A stretch of DNA of 64,000 nt. Source: JAABPW01 sp037132275. GTDB taxonomy: Bacteria; Verrucomicrobiota; Kiritimatiellia; CAIKKV01; CAITUY01. Positions 26,655 through 35,840 of the stretch are shown piece after piece (position 1 is the stretch's first letter; every line of letters begins with the position of its first letter). Below the pieces are notes generated by a model, which did no database searches, had not been told where the DNA came from, and was given only the letters and a program-made list of their open reading frames with translations. The stretch lies in NCBI GenBank assembly GCA_037132275.1, contig JBAXPK010000006.1:9229-73228 (forward strand). Direction: 5' to 3'. Both the position numbers and the translations under genes were made by a program.

Positions 26655-28862
26655 ATGAAACCCCAGGAACAGGAACTGCTTGAGGCGCTTAGGGCCGAGT
26701 ACGCCAGCGAAGCCCTTGAACGTCTCCAGGCCATCACGACCGATCTCTTGGAGTTGGAGAAGGCGGCATCGCCGGACCAGCAGACTCCCATTGTGGAGCG
26801 GGTCTACCGGAACACCCACAATCTGAAGGGGGAAGCTCGCGCCGTCAACTACACCGACATCGAATCTCTGTGTCAGGCCATGGAAACGGTATTTGCATCC
26901 TTCAAAAAAAATGGGGTGAAGTGCGATCAATCTGCGTTTGACACCCTGCACGCGTCGGTGGATTTGATCCGCAGGATAATGTCAACCTCGGGGACTCTGG
27001 ATCCCGAGCCGCTGTCAGTCATGATCAAGCGGTTGTCCGGCTCGGTGTCTGGCGCTCCGGCATCATCGCCCCCTCCGGCGACACGCGACTCGCTCCCCGA
27101 GATACATGCGGGCAGCGAAGAGACAGTGAGGATGCCTCTCTCCAGGCTTGAAAATCTGATGCTGGGGCTCGAGGAAATGTTGGCGGTGAAATTGACGACC
27201 CATCACCGGGTTGAAACCCTGCGGGAGGCTTTTCTGGCCGTGGAACAATTGAGCCGTGAAGGTGGGCGGATCAATCTAGCGATGAGCGATCCCGCCGTTA
27301 GGTCCAGAGTTCCCCCCCGGCTTGCGGAATGGATGAGTCGGACACAGGATAACGTCGCCACTCTTGAAGCCATGCTTTCAGCCTTGTCCAGCAAGTCCGA
27401 GCAGGATGACAACACCGTCAGTCGGCTGGTGGACTTGATTCTGGGTGAATCGAAAAAACTATTGATGCTGCCCAGCAACACCCTGCTGGAGAGGTTGCCG
27501 AAATTGGTGCGTGACCTGAGCCGCGACCAGGGTAAAGAGGTGGATATCATCATCCGGGGCGGCGATATCGAGATCGAGAAACACATCTTGCAGGAACTCA
27601 AGGATGCCGTCATTCACCTGGTTCGTAATAGCGTTGATCACGGGATCGAGACAGCAGAGGTGCGGCAGCAGAGGAAGAAGCCGGTGCGGGGGACAATTCT
27701 GGTTGAGGTGTCCCCGGTTGATGCCGGGAAAGTGGAGCTCGTTGTTCGGGATGACGGCGGTGGCGTGGATGTCGAGGCGGTGAAGGCGATTGCCGTCAAA
27801 CGCGGGATCCTCTCGAAACAGGACGTTGCGCGTCTCAGTCGGGAAGAGGCGATTGACTTGATTTTCAGATCGGCCATCTCCACCAGCCCGATAGTCACCT
27901 CCATATCGGGACGCGGGCTTGGCATGGCTATTGTCAAGGAACGGGTGGAGAAACTGGGAGGGCTGCTTTTCGTGGAAACCAAAGCCCACGAGGGGAGCAT
28001 GTTCCGTATGGTGTTCCCGCTCACGCTGGCCACCTTCCGAGGTGCCTTTGTGGAGGTTGGGGCACAGTGCTTCATTATTCCATCGACCAAAGTTGAGCGT
28101 GTGGGGCGGGTCCGAAGGGATCAGGTCACCACTGGGGAGAATCAGGCGGTCATCTTGCTCGAGGGGCGGACAACCCCTTTTGTGTGGTTGTCCGATGTGC
28201 TGGAAATTCAAGTGCCGGATAAAGCCCCCGTAGATTCGCTTTTGGCGTACGTTCTGTTGAGGGAGGAATCCGGTCGGCGTGTGATGTTCGGTGTGGATCA
28301 AGTTTTGAATGAGGAAGAAGTGCTGGTAAGGCGGTTACTCAAGCCGCTCTCGCGCGTACGCAATGTGGCTGGAGCCACGATTCTGGCTTCAGGGAAGGTC
28401 GTGCCAGTCCTCAATGTGGCCGATTTGATGGCATCTGCCGCGCACCCCGTGGTGCGGCAACCATTCCGACAGGGCTCTGAAGCCGTGATACCCGCCGCTC
28501 TGAAAAGAGTTCTTTTGGTTGAGGATTCCATTATTTCCCGAATGCTGTTCAAAAGCATCCTGGAGTCGGCGGGATACGTGGTAAAAACCAGCGTAGACGG
28601 CGAAGAGGCTTGGAACGCCATGCAGGTCGGGGAGTACGACGCCGTGGTATCGGATATCGAGATGCCGCGGATGGATGGGTTTGAATTGATGGCCCGGATT
28701 CGCGCTGATTCGCGGGTGGCCGGCAAACCGGTCATTCTCGTCACCGGACGCTCCTCGCCGGAGGATCGCTTGCGTGGCATGGAGGCGGGCGCGAATGCCT
28801 ATATTGTGAAGAGCAGTTTTGACCAGAGCGACCTCCTTGAGGCGCTCAAAAAGGTATTGTGA
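26655..28862 (+). CDS. cheA: Hybrid chemotaxis kinase CheA-REC
   Basis: 735 residues. The N-terminal Hpt domain has acceptor His 55 (NTHNLKGEARAV). No separate P2 domain is obvious. The dimerisation and HATPase region shows HLVRNSVDHGIE, VVRDDGGGVD and SISGRGLGMAIVKERV. A CheW-like regulatory domain follows (about 480-610). A C-terminal receiver (from about 616) has acceptor Asp near 667 (VVSDIEMPRMDGF). This order matches WspE-type kinases. The ATG at 26655 is chosen because the domain begins there; the frame is open upstream but overlaps the chemoreceptor gene. It overlaps cheB, if that gene uses its GTG, by four bases. Confidence 0.95.
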   Translation: MKPQEQELLEALRAEYASEALERLQAITTDLLELEKAASPDQQTPIVERVYRNTHNLKGEARAVNYTDIESLCQAMETVFASFKKNGVKCDQSAFDTLHASVDLIRRIMSTSGTLDPEPLSVMIKRLSGSVSGAPASSPPPATRDSLPEIHAGSEETVRMPLSRLENLMLGLEEMLAVKLTTHHRVETLREAFLAVEQLSREGGRINLAMSDPAVRSRVPPRLAEWMSRTQDNVATLEAMLSALSSKSEQDDNTVSRLVDLILGESKKLLMLPSNTLLERLPKLVRDLSRDQGKEVDIIIRGGDIEIEKHILQELKDAVIHLVRNSVDHGIETAEVRQQRKKPVRGTILVEVSPVDAGKVELVVRDDGGGVDVEAVKAIAVKRGILSKQDVARLSREEAIDLIFRSAISTSPIVTSISGRGLGMAIVKERVEKLGGLLFVETKAHEGSMFRMVFPLTLATFRGAFVEVGAQCFIIPSTKVERVGRVRRDQVTTGENQAVILLEGRTTPFVWLSDVLEIQVPDKAPVDSLLAYVLLREESGRRVMFGVDQVLNEEEVLVRRLLKPLSRVRNVAGATILASGKVVPVLNVADLMASAAHPVVRQPFRQGSEAVIPAALKRVLLVEDSIISRMLFKSILESAGYVVKTSVDGEEAWNAMQVGEYDAVVSDIEMPRMDGFELMARIRADSRVAGKPVILVTGRSSPEDRLRGMEAGANAYIVKSSFDQSDLLEALKKVL

Positions 28863-28864
28863 CC

Positions 28865-29914
28865 ATGGAACCGAAGCCCGTCAGCGTTTTGATTGTGGAT
28901 GACTCCCCCATCCAACAAAAATTGTTCACGTACTTGTGTAAAACGGATCCTGGGTTGCTGGTCATCGGAGTGGCCGGTGATGGGCTGCAGGCTCTGGCTT
29001 TCATCGCGAACCGGAGGCCCGATGTGATCCTCATGGATATCATGATGCCGGTGATGGACGGCTATGAGGCCACGCGGCGGATTATGGAAACCGACCCCAT
29101 CCCCATCATTATCTGCAGCTCCAGCACGCAGCCCGGGGAAATCGACAAGACGTTCATGGCCCTCGACGTGGGCGCTGTGGCCTTCGTCAAAAAGCCCGTC
29201 GGCCCGGGGCATCCGCAATTTCAGGCTGAAATGGCGATTCTGATGCGAACCCTCAAGGAAATGGCGGGGATAAAACTTGTGAAACGCCTGCGCAGGAAGC
29301 CTTCGGCGGGGGGGCGCGCCCTGACCCCGGCCGGATCTCGTCAGGGATCTCGCCGACCTGTCGGGCTGGTGGCCATGGGCGCCTCCACCGGTGGGCCCGT
29401 AGCCGTGCAGTCCATTTTAAAAAACCTGCCCAAGGAGTTTCCTGTTCCGATCCTGATTGTGCAGCATATCTCGTCAGGATTTGTACAGGGCCTGACCGAG
29501 TGGCTTGGCAGTTCGACGGGGTTCCCGGTTAACGTTGCCGGTTCAGGCATGACGATTTTACCCGGTCATGTGTATCTGGCCCCGGACGATTTTCATATGG
29601 GGATTAAGGCCGACGACACCATTCTTCTGAGTCTTGAACCCGAGGAAAACGGCCTGCGGCCCGCCGTATCGTTTCTGTTCCGATCCGTGATCGGGGTATA
29701 TGGTGCTTCAGCCGTTGGCGTCCTGTTGACGGGCATGGGAAACGACGGTGCGGAAGAACTCAAATGCATGAAAGACAAGGGGGCGCTAACGATTGTTCAG
29801 GATGAGGAGAGTTCGGTGATTCACGGGATGCCCGGTGTGGCGATTCGCCTGGGGGCGGCTACCCATGTTCTTCCTCCCGAAGGTATTTCTGAACTGCTTG
29901 CAAGCCTCGTGTAA
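28865..29914 (+). CDS. cheB: Chemotaxis response regulator/methylesterase CheB
   Basis: About 349 residues. The receiver domain (about 1-120) has VLIVDDSPIQQ and acceptor Asp in VILMDIMMPVMDGYE. The C-terminal methylesterase domain carries the catalytic Ser in MGASTGGPVAVQ, the His in IVQHISSGF and the Asp in LTGMGNDGAEEL. It would remove methyl groups (or deamidate glutamines) on the two receptors. The start is either ATG 28865 or an upstream GTG at 28859 that overlaps the cheA stop. Confidence 0.95.
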   Translation: MEPKPVSVLIVDDSPIQQKLFTYLCKTDPGLLVIGVAGDGLQALAFIANRRPDVILMDIMMPVMDGYEATRRIMETDPIPIIICSSSTQPGEIDKTFMALDVGAVAFVKKPVGPGHPQFQAEMAILMRTLKEMAGIKLVKRLRRKPSAGGRALTPAGSRQGSRRPVGLVAMGASTGGPVAVQSILKNLPKEFPVPILIVQHISSGFVQGLTEWLGSSTGFPVNVAGSGMTILPGHVYLAPDDFHMGIKADDTILLSLEPEENGLRPAVSFLFRSVIGVYGASAVGVLLTGMGNDGAEELKCMKDKGALTIVQDEESSVIHGMPGVAIRLGAATHVLPPEGISELLASLV

Positions 29915-29919
29915 AAGCC

Positions 29920-31071
29920 ATGAACAAGAATCTTAAAGCGTTGATCATTGAGGATTCGGAATGCGATGCGATCCTGTTGCTGGCCCATCTGCGGCGAGGG
30001 GGCTATGATCCGCAATTCTGCCGTGTTGACAACGCTTCTGAACTCACCGCCGCGTTAAGCAGGCAGAAATGGGATATCGTTTTTTCGGACCACAACATGC
30101 CTCACTTCAGTTCCATCAAGGCTCTGGAAATTGTGAGGTCTTGCGATGTAGACGTTCCGTTCTTGATCGTCTCCGGGAGCATCGGAGATGAGGTGGCCGT
30201 GGCGTCCATGAAGGCGGGTGCTCAGGACTACCTGATGAAGGACAATCTTGCCCGTTTGGTTGGTGCGGTGGATCGTGAGTTGCAGGATGCCGAGGATCGC
30301 CGCGCTCGCCGGGTGGCAGAGCGTACGCTTATGGCGCGAGAGGAGGAACTTCGCATAGCCCGCGAAGTTCAGAAGCAACTTTGTCCGACCGAGATGCCGC
30401 GAGAAGCCGGTTATGATATCGCGGGGGCCTCCTGTCCCGCCGAGGCCACAGGCGGCGACTATTATGACTTCATCACCTGCCCGGGCGGCGACATTTACGT
30501 TGTTGTCGGGGATGTTACCGGGCATGGACTCGGACCCGCTCTCCTCATGGCCGACGTCCGCGCCTACCTGAGGGCGCTGACGCTCGTGAATTGGGCATTT
30601 GAAGATCTCATGGCCCGAACCCGCCACCTCCTGCTAGCGGATTTGGGTAGTGATCGGTTCATCACCATGCTGATCGCCCGGCTGACTCCTGCAGAAGGCA
30701 TCCTGAATGTGATCAATGCGGGTCATCCGGCGGGGTATATTCTCGCGCCTGACGGTGGGATCAAAGAGACATTGAGCGCCACGGCGCCAGCTCTTGGCAT
30801 TGACGCGGAGGCGGAGAGTCTTGTGTCATGCAAAGTTCATATGGAGGAAGGCGATCTTGCCCTTTTTCTGACCGATGGAATTCTGGAAGCCTGTTCGCCG
30901 GACGGACAAGAATTCGGGGTTTCGCGCACGCTGGAAATCCTACAGCGTGAGCGTGGACGTCCGGCTGCAGACATGATTCGGATTCTTTTCGATGAAGTGA
31001 GGCGGTTTGGCTTACCGGAAGGCATCCAGGACGATATCACTGCGGTGATCATCAAGCGCCATGGGGGATGA
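29920..31071 (+). CDS. Response regulator with PP2C-type (RsbU/SpoIIE) phosphatase output
   Basis: 383 residues. The receiver domain (about 1-125) has acceptor Asp in DIVFSDHNMPHFSS. A short coiled linker (AREEELRIAREVQKQL) is followed by a PP2C/SpoIIE serine phosphatase domain (about 155-380). Its metal-binding motifs are GGDYYDF, GDVTGHGLG, LTDGILEA and QDDITAVI. It takes the place held by the diguanylate cyclase WspR in Wsp pathways. Its substrate would be a phosphorylated anti-sigma-factor-antagonist-type (STAS) protein, which is not encoded in this window. It is the last gene of the chemosensory operon. Confidence 0.93.
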   Translation: MNKNLKALIIEDSECDAILLLAHLRRGGYDPQFCRVDNASELTAALSRQKWDIVFSDHNMPHFSSIKALEIVRSCDVDVPFLIVSGSIGDEVAVASMKAGAQDYLMKDNLARLVGAVDRELQDAEDRRARRVAERTLMAREEELRIAREVQKQLCPTEMPREAGYDIAGASCPAEATGGDYYDFITCPGGDIYVVVGDVTGHGLGPALLMADVRAYLRALTLVNWAFEDLMARTRHLLLADLGSDRFITMLIARLTPAEGILNVINAGHPAGYILAPDGGIKETLSATAPALGIDAEAESLVSCKVHMEEGDLALFLTDGILEACSPDGQEFGVSRTLEILQRERGRPAADMIRILFDEVRRFGLPEGIQDDITAVIIKRHGG

Positions 31072-31101
31072 CCCTGGAATCGTAAGCAAGGGGGTGGTGA
31101 C

Positions 31102-31836
31102 GTGAATAAAGTCAGTTTGTTGGCCATTGTTTCGATTTGTTTCGCCAGTGTTGCCCTGGCACAGGGTCAGCCTAAGTCCGATGTCCTGTCCACATCGGCA
31201 GGCGACCTTAAGATCACCTGTATCGGGCACGCGTCTCTGATGTTTTCGTTCCAAGGCGAAATCATCCATGTTGACCCCTGTGGCAAGCTGACGGATTACT
31301 CCAAACTTCCGAAGGCCGACATTCTTGTGATCACTCACGAACACCCCGATCATCTGGATCCGGCCGCGATCAAAATGATTCGGACAACGAACACAGCGGT
31401 TGTACTCACGGCGTCTTGTGCAGAGGAAGTCGGCGGCGGCATCGTGATGAAGAACGGAACTGTACAGACTGTAAAAGGGGTGCGGATTGAGGCGGTGCCG
31501 GCGTACAACTTGATCCATAAGCGTAATGACGGGTTGCCGTTTCACCCGAAAGGTGTGGGGAACGGGTATATCATCACATTCGGTGACCGGCGCATTTACA
31601 TAGCCGGGGATACCGAGAACACGCAGGAAATGAAAGCCTTGAAGGGAATTGCCGTGGCCTTTCTGCCTATGAATCTGCCCTATACGATGACGCCGGCGAT
31701 GGTTGCGGATGCAGCCAAGGCGTTCAGGCCGAAAATCCTGTACCCGTATCACTATGGCGAGACGGATCCATCAATACTAAGGGATCTGCTGAAGAGTGAC
31801 CCGCAGATCGAGATCCGCATCCGCGGAATGAAGTAG
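31102..31836 (+). CDS. Secreted metallo-beta-lactamase-fold hydrolase (UlaG-like)
   Basis: 244 residues with a signal peptide (ending VALAQG), so the mature enzyme acts in the periplasm. The zinc-binding motif is THEHPDHLDP, with further ligand candidates at HPKG and AGDTENT and near the C-terminus (YPYHYGETD). The overall pattern (LKITCIGHASLMFSF) is that of the UlaG/YtnP-like zinc hydrolases. The start is GTG at 31102 with a GGGGGTGG ribosome site. It follows the chemosensory operon by 30 bases and could be read from the same transcript. The substrate is unknown. Confidence 0.88.
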   Translation: MNKVSLLAIVSICFASVALAQGQPKSDVLSTSAGDLKITCIGHASLMFSFQGEIIHVDPCGKLTDYSKLPKADILVITHEHPDHLDPAAIKMIRTTNTAVVLTASCAEEVGGGIVMKNGTVQTVKGVRIEAVPAYNLIHKRNDGLPFHPKGVGNGYIITFGDRRIYIAGDTENTQEMKALKGIAVAFLPMNLPYTMTPAMVADAAKAFRPKILYPYHYGETDPSILRDLLKSDPQIEIRIRGMK

Positions 31837-32011
31837 AACGCACGAGGACGTTCTATAACACCCGGTATCTAGCATGCTCCCCGTTCACTCTTGATCTTCT
31901 GTTTGCGCGCCATTATCTTTCTCCCTGTGAAACCCATATGCGTCTTTATCAGTTCTGCGCCCTTAAGGAGTGGAGATATTGTGTTCTCATACTGTCCCCA
32001 GTGAAAGCAAT

Positions 32012-32752
32012 ATGCCAAATTCATTAGCATTTCACAGGAGATTTCATTTAATTGCGTGTCATGTGCTGTGGCGGGAGTTGTGTTATTTCACCTCCCTCTC
32101 GCCGCATTTATTCACGTTTAATTTCGTGAAGCAAGGGCTCCATAATACGCCGGAACTTCTCAGGGAGCAGCTTCAGAAGGCGGTTGATGAAGCCCCAGAC
32201 GAATGTGACGCCATTTTGCTCGGGTATGGGTTGTGCAGCAATGGGGCGGCATCCGTGGTTGCCAGAGGAAAGAAACTGGTGATCCCGAAGGCGCATGATT
32301 GTATCACTTTCTTTCTGGGATCCAAGGAGCGCTACCGGGCCTATTTCGACGCCCATCCCGGAACCTATTGGTATACCCCGGGTTGGATTGAGTGTTCCGT
32401 ACAGCCGGGGAAAGGACGTTTCGATCTGTTGCGGAAGGAGTATTCGGAAAAATACGGGGAAGAGAACGCCGATTACCTGATGGAGATGGAACAGCGGTGG
32501 ATGAAAGAGTATAACAATGCCGCCTATGTCGATCTCGGAATGGGTGACAATGCACGGCATATCGAGTTTACCCGTGAATGTGCCCAGTGGTTGGGCTGGG
32601 GATGCGATGAACTCACCGGGGATGCGTCCCTGATCAAGGATTTTGTCGATGGCCGATGGGACACTGACCGCTTTTTGATTGTTGAGCCCGGTGAGTCGAT
32701 TCAGCCGTCGCACGATGATCAGGTGGTGAAGGCGGGTTCTGTTATTCCTTGA
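32012..32752 (+). CDS. DUF1638 family protein
   Basis: About 246 residues. The conserved DUF1638 sequence is clear: FHLIACHVLWREL, GLHNTPELLREQLQ, DAILLGYGLCSNG, IPKAHDCITFFLGSKERY and GTYWYTPGW. The many His, Cys and Trp residues suggest a metal or cofactor site. The family is often found near corrinoid-dependent methyltransferase genes; none is seen here. The start is uncertain: ATG 32012 begins at the conserved domain, while a GTG at 31970 and a TTG at 31979 next to GGAG sequences are alternatives. Confidence 0.82.
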   Translation: MPNSLAFHRRFHLIACHVLWRELCYFTSLSPHLFTFNFVKQGLHNTPELLREQLQKAVDEAPDECDAILLGYGLCSNGAASVVARGKKLVIPKAHDCITFFLGSKERYRAYFDAHPGTYWYTPGWIECSVQPGKGRFDLLRKEYSEKYGEENADYLMEMEQRWMKEYNNAAYVDLGMGDNARHIEFTRECAQWLGWGCDELTGDASLIKDFVDGRWDTDRFLIVEPGESIQPSHDDQVVKAGSVIP

Positions 32753-32812
32753 GTAAGCGGACTATGGTTTGATAGAGACTGATTCCATATGAGTTAATTT
32801 AGAGGATAGTCT

Positions 32813-33355
32813 ATGAAAGCATTATTTGTCGGTTTGACAGGCATTATGTTGGTGATGAGCAGCGGATGTGTGACGATGGTTGACCAGAACACCATGGCTC
32901 AACAGCAGGCGGATATGGAAAAACTGCGAGAGAATGTGCAGCGCATACAGGAAAAGATCAGCGGGATCGAGTTGGAGCAGCAGAATTTGCAACGGGATGT
33001 CGGCTCCATCAAGGGGGCACCCCGGGAAGACTTGGTGGTTCGGAACCGGCTGGATACGCTTGAGAGGCAGGTCCAATCCTTGTCAGCGGCCCGCGATGCG
33101 GATCGAAAACAGATTGTGAGCCAGGTGGCGAATATTGTCGGTTCGTCCAGCGGGGGATCCTCAGGTCACGCTTCGTCCGGCCATGGTGGCGGCGGTTCCG
33201 CCCAAGTGGGCGTCGAGCATGTGGTTGAAGCCGGGCAGACCTTGTCAGCCATTGCTGCCGCGTATAAGGTAAAATCGAGTTCAATCAAAAAAGCCAACAA
33301 TATGAAATCGGATACGCTTCGTGTCGGCCAGAAATTGTTTATTCCGAAGAGCTGA
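32813..33355 (+). CDS. LysM-domain lipoprotein
   Basis: 180 residues. The lipobox MSSGC places the lipidated Cys at 19. A coiled-coil region (about 25-110) is followed by a Gly/Ser/His-rich linker and a C-terminal LysM domain (about 135-180, HVVEAGQTLSAIAAAYKV to LRVGQKLFIP), which should bind peptidoglycan. This looks like an envelope-tethering protein. The coiled coil could mediate trimerisation, as in YbgF/CpoB-like proteins. It appears to stand alone. Confidence 0.9.
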   Translation: MKALFVGLTGIMLVMSSGCVTMVDQNTMAQQQADMEKLRENVQRIQEKISGIELEQQNLQRDVGSIKGAPREDLVVRNRLDTLERQVQSLSAARDADRKQIVSQVANIVGSSSGGSSGHASSGHGGGGSAQVGVEHVVEAGQTLSAIAAAYKVKSSSIKKANNMKSDTLRVGQKLFIPKS

Positions 33356-33413
33356 CGTTCTATGGCTGGTAAGAGAAGCCGACAGAACACCAGCACGCTA
33401 ATGGCGAGCATCA

Positions 33414-33989
33414 TTATGATGATCGCGTCTTCTTCAGCAGCCAGGCCATATTTTCGCCTAGGATGGTCATCGTTTTGAGGCCTTCTTCGTCCTTGTTGAC
33501 TTCGCCCAGGTCGCGGCCGAAGCCCATGTTCCAGTAGCAGGAACCGGGGACAAGCATCTGCTGGATAAGGAAGAAGTGGTTGATGGTATCGAATACGTGA
33601 ATGCCGCCGGCCCGGCGGGCAGCCACCACGGCGGCGCCAACTTTGCGCTTGAGAAAGCCGTCATTGGCCCGCGCCACAAAACCCGCCCGGTCAATCAGCG
33701 CCTTCAATTCCGAGGTGACATCGGCGAAATAGGTGGGTGAGGCCAGAATGACTCCGTCAGCCTCCCGCATGGATTGAATCCAGTCATTGACCGGATCCTG
33801 TTGGACGCAGCGTCCGTTTTTATTGACGCCGCATTGGTAGCAGGCCACGCATCCATGCAGGAGATGGCCTCCCACTTGGATCAGTTCTGTTTCGATGCCT
33901 TCCTGATGAAGGACTGAGAATACCTGTTTGATCAGGATGGAGGTGTTTCCGTTCGGGCGGGGACTTCCGTTAAATGCAACGACTTTCAT
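33414..33989 (-). CDS. Flavodoxin-like NAD(P)H-dependent oxidoreductase
   Basis: 191 residues of the NADPH-dependent FMN reductase/iron-sulfur flavoprotein family. The FMN phosphate-binding loop is GSPRPNGNTS. A Cys-rich segment (GCVACYQCGVNKNGRC) carries the CxxC pattern seen in multimeric flavodoxins, and SPTYFADVTSELKALIDR contacts the flavin. It lies 13 bases after pdxA on the same strand, so the two are likely cotranscribed. The physiological electron acceptor cannot be deduced. Confidence 0.9.
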   Translation of the reverse strand: MKVVAFNGSPRPNGNTSILIKQVFSVLHQEGIETELIQVGGHLLHGCVACYQCGVNKNGRCVQQDPVNDWIQSMREADGVILASPTYFADVTSELKALIDRAGFVARANDGFLKRKVGAAVVAARRAGGIHVFDTINHFFLIQQMLVPGSCYWNMGFGRDLGEVNKDEEGLKTMTILGENMAWLLKKTRSS

Positions 33990-34002
33990 GGCGATCTCCT
34001 TG

Positions 34003-34950
34003 TTAAGTTGCCAGTTTTACTGCGCACAAAATGGCTTGGCGCATGCTGGTGGGATTGGCTTTTCCTGTCCAGGCGATGTCAAAGGCCGTGCCATGGTCGG
34101 GCGAGGTGCGGGTAATGGGCAGGCCGAGGGTGATGTTGACCCCGGTTTCAAAGGCGAGCATCTTAAAGGGGATCAACCCTTGGTCATGGTACATGCAGAT
34201 ATAGGCTGTGGTGTTGGCTAGCCGGTCGGGCAGAAATGCGGTGTCGGGGGGGAGTGGTCCTTCAATGCTCACGCCCTCCAGCAGGGCTTGAGCTACCGCA
34301 GGCTCGATCAAACGCGCTTCCTCGTCGCCAAATAGCCCGTGCTCGCCCGCGTGGGGGTTAAGGGCACAGACCACCAGTCGCGGTTCACACTGGCGCAACC
34401 GCCTCATGGTATCGGCCGTAAGACGAATGGTATCCAAAATGCCGCTTACACTCAGTTTGCCGGGAACCGAAGCCAGGGATGTATGAGTCGTGACGAGGCT
34501 GGTTGTGATTTGTTCAGAACTGAGCATCATGCAGGTTCGTTTGGCGCCGGTCAGTTTGGCGAACATTTCCGTGTGCCCGGGGTAGGGCACCCCCGCCAGA
34601 TGGAGCGCTTCCTTGTTGATGGGCGCCGTGACGATCGCCTTTACCTGACCGGCCATGGCTTCATGGATGGCGGCCGCGATACATCGGTAAGCCGCCGCGC
34701 CACAGGCCGCCGAGAGGTTGCCCGGCATGACAGAATCCATTTCCTCGCAGCGGATGTCCCGGAGCCCCTCGTTTTTCGGGAAGGGGAGCCCTGTGGCGGT
34801 GGCCACCTGCCGCAGAAGGCCTGTGTCGCCAAAGATCACCGGGGTGGAGCAGGCTGAAACGACCGGGTCTGCCAGCATGCGCAGGCACAGTTCCGGCCCC
34901 ACGCCGGCCGGATCGCCCATTGTCAAAGCCACCACAGGTTTGGCATTCAT
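34003..34950 (-). CDS. pdxA: 4-hydroxythreonine-4-phosphate dehydrogenase PdxA
   Basis: 315 residues, the usual PdxA length. It oxidises 4-phosphohydroxy-L-threonine in the DXP-dependent vitamin B6 pathway. Conserved features include the opening VVALTMGDPAGVGPE, the PINKEALHLAGVPYPGHTE substrate loop, the metal-binding LNPHAGEHGLFGDEE region and MYHDQGLIPFK near the C-terminus. It is first in a two-gene unit with the flavodoxin-like gene. Other B6 genes are not seen here. Confidence 0.97.
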   Translation of the reverse strand: MNAKPVVALTMGDPAGVGPELCLRMLADPVVSACSTPVIFGDTGLLRQVATATGLPFPKNEGLRDIRCEEMDSVMPGNLSAACGAAAYRCIAAAIHEAMAGQVKAIVTAPINKEALHLAGVPYPGHTEMFAKLTGAKRTCMMLSSEQITTSLVTTHTSLASVPGKLSVSGILDTIRLTADTMRRLRQCEPRLVVCALNPHAGEHGLFGDEEARLIEPAVAQALLEGVSIEGPLPPDTAFLPDRLANTTAYICMYHDQGLIPFKMLAFETGVNITLGLPITRTSPDHGTAFDIAWTGKANPTSMRQAILCAVKLAT

Positions 34951-35053
34951 ATCCCTCTTTATTGCGGCAGATGTCCCTCAGAGTCAAGAACGAGTGTGCG
35001 CCAAAGGATTCGGGATTGTTTTCGGGAGGGACTCCTCTTACACTCTGGCGACT

Positions 35054-35839
35054 ATGATTGGGTTGGTTAAAGATATTGTGGCGCGCCGGGATCTTCTTGC
35101 CATGTTGGTGGCCCGGAACGTCAAGATTCGCTACAAGGAATCGGTTCTGGGGTTTCTTTGGACCCTGCTGGGTCCGGTGTTCCTGATTGCCATCTATGCC
35201 GTTTTCATGAAAATCATCATGAAGTTCCCCATGCCCATGACCGTGCTGGTATCGGGTATTTTTGTGTGGCAATACCTCGCCATGTGTCTGGGCGACTCCT
35301 CCTTCGCCATCATCGGCAACGCCAATCTTGTCAAAAAGGCCTGTTTCCCAAGGATTTTGCTGCCCTTTTCCATTGTGCTGGCGAATTTCGTCAATTTTGT
35401 CCTCTCCCTGCTGGTGATGCTGGTCTACCTGCTTTTCGTCGGTCCCCAGTTCCGGGAAATCGCGTGGCTACCGCTGGCCATGCTGGCCCATCTGGCGCTT
35501 TGCACGGGCGTCAGTCTGGCGCTCAGCGCTTTGAATGTTTTCTTTCGTGACGTCCAGCATTTGACCGGTATCTTCACGATGGCCTGGTTTTTCCTGACAC
35601 CGGTAGTCTATGACGTCTCCATGATTTCCTCAATTACCAGCAAATATCCGATTCTTGGCCAGTTGTATTTCCTGAACCCGATGGCCGGCATCCTGTCGCT
35701 TTACCGGACCGCCCTGCTGGGCAGTCCGCTGCCTTCCCTCAACTCGTTGGCGATATCGGTGGGCGTGACGGTGGTGGTTTTTGTGGCGGGTATTCTGATT
35801 TTCCAGAAACTCCAACCCGGTTTTGCGGACGAATTGTGA
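35054..35839 (+). CDS. ABC-2 type polysaccharide exporter permease (Wzm-like)
   Basis: 261 residues with six predicted membrane helices. The N-terminal amphipathic part (LVARNVKIRYKESVLGFLWTL) is the signature of Wzm/KpsM/TagG permeases. The frame is open far upstream, but that part overlaps pdxA on the other strand; the ATG at 35054 begins the conserved region. It ends one base before the ATPase gene. The pair would export an undecaprenyl-linked glycan such as an O-antigen across the inner membrane. Confidence 0.92.
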   Translation: MIGLVKDIVARRDLLAMLVARNVKIRYKESVLGFLWTLLGPVFLIAIYAVFMKIIMKFPMPMTVLVSGIFVWQYLAMCLGDSSFAIIGNANLVKKACFPRILLPFSIVLANFVNFVLSLLVMLVYLLFVGPQFREIAWLPLAMLAHLALCTGVSLALSALNVFFRDVQHLTGIFTMAWFFLTPVVYDVSMISSITSKYPILGQLYFLNPMAGILSLYRTALLGSPLPSLNSLAISVGVTVVVFVAGILIFQKLQPGFADEL

Positions 35840-35840
35840 C

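Noticed and set aside
27459..28301. Minus-strand frame of 280 residues
   Set aside because: Antisense to the kinase domain of cheA; no independent support.
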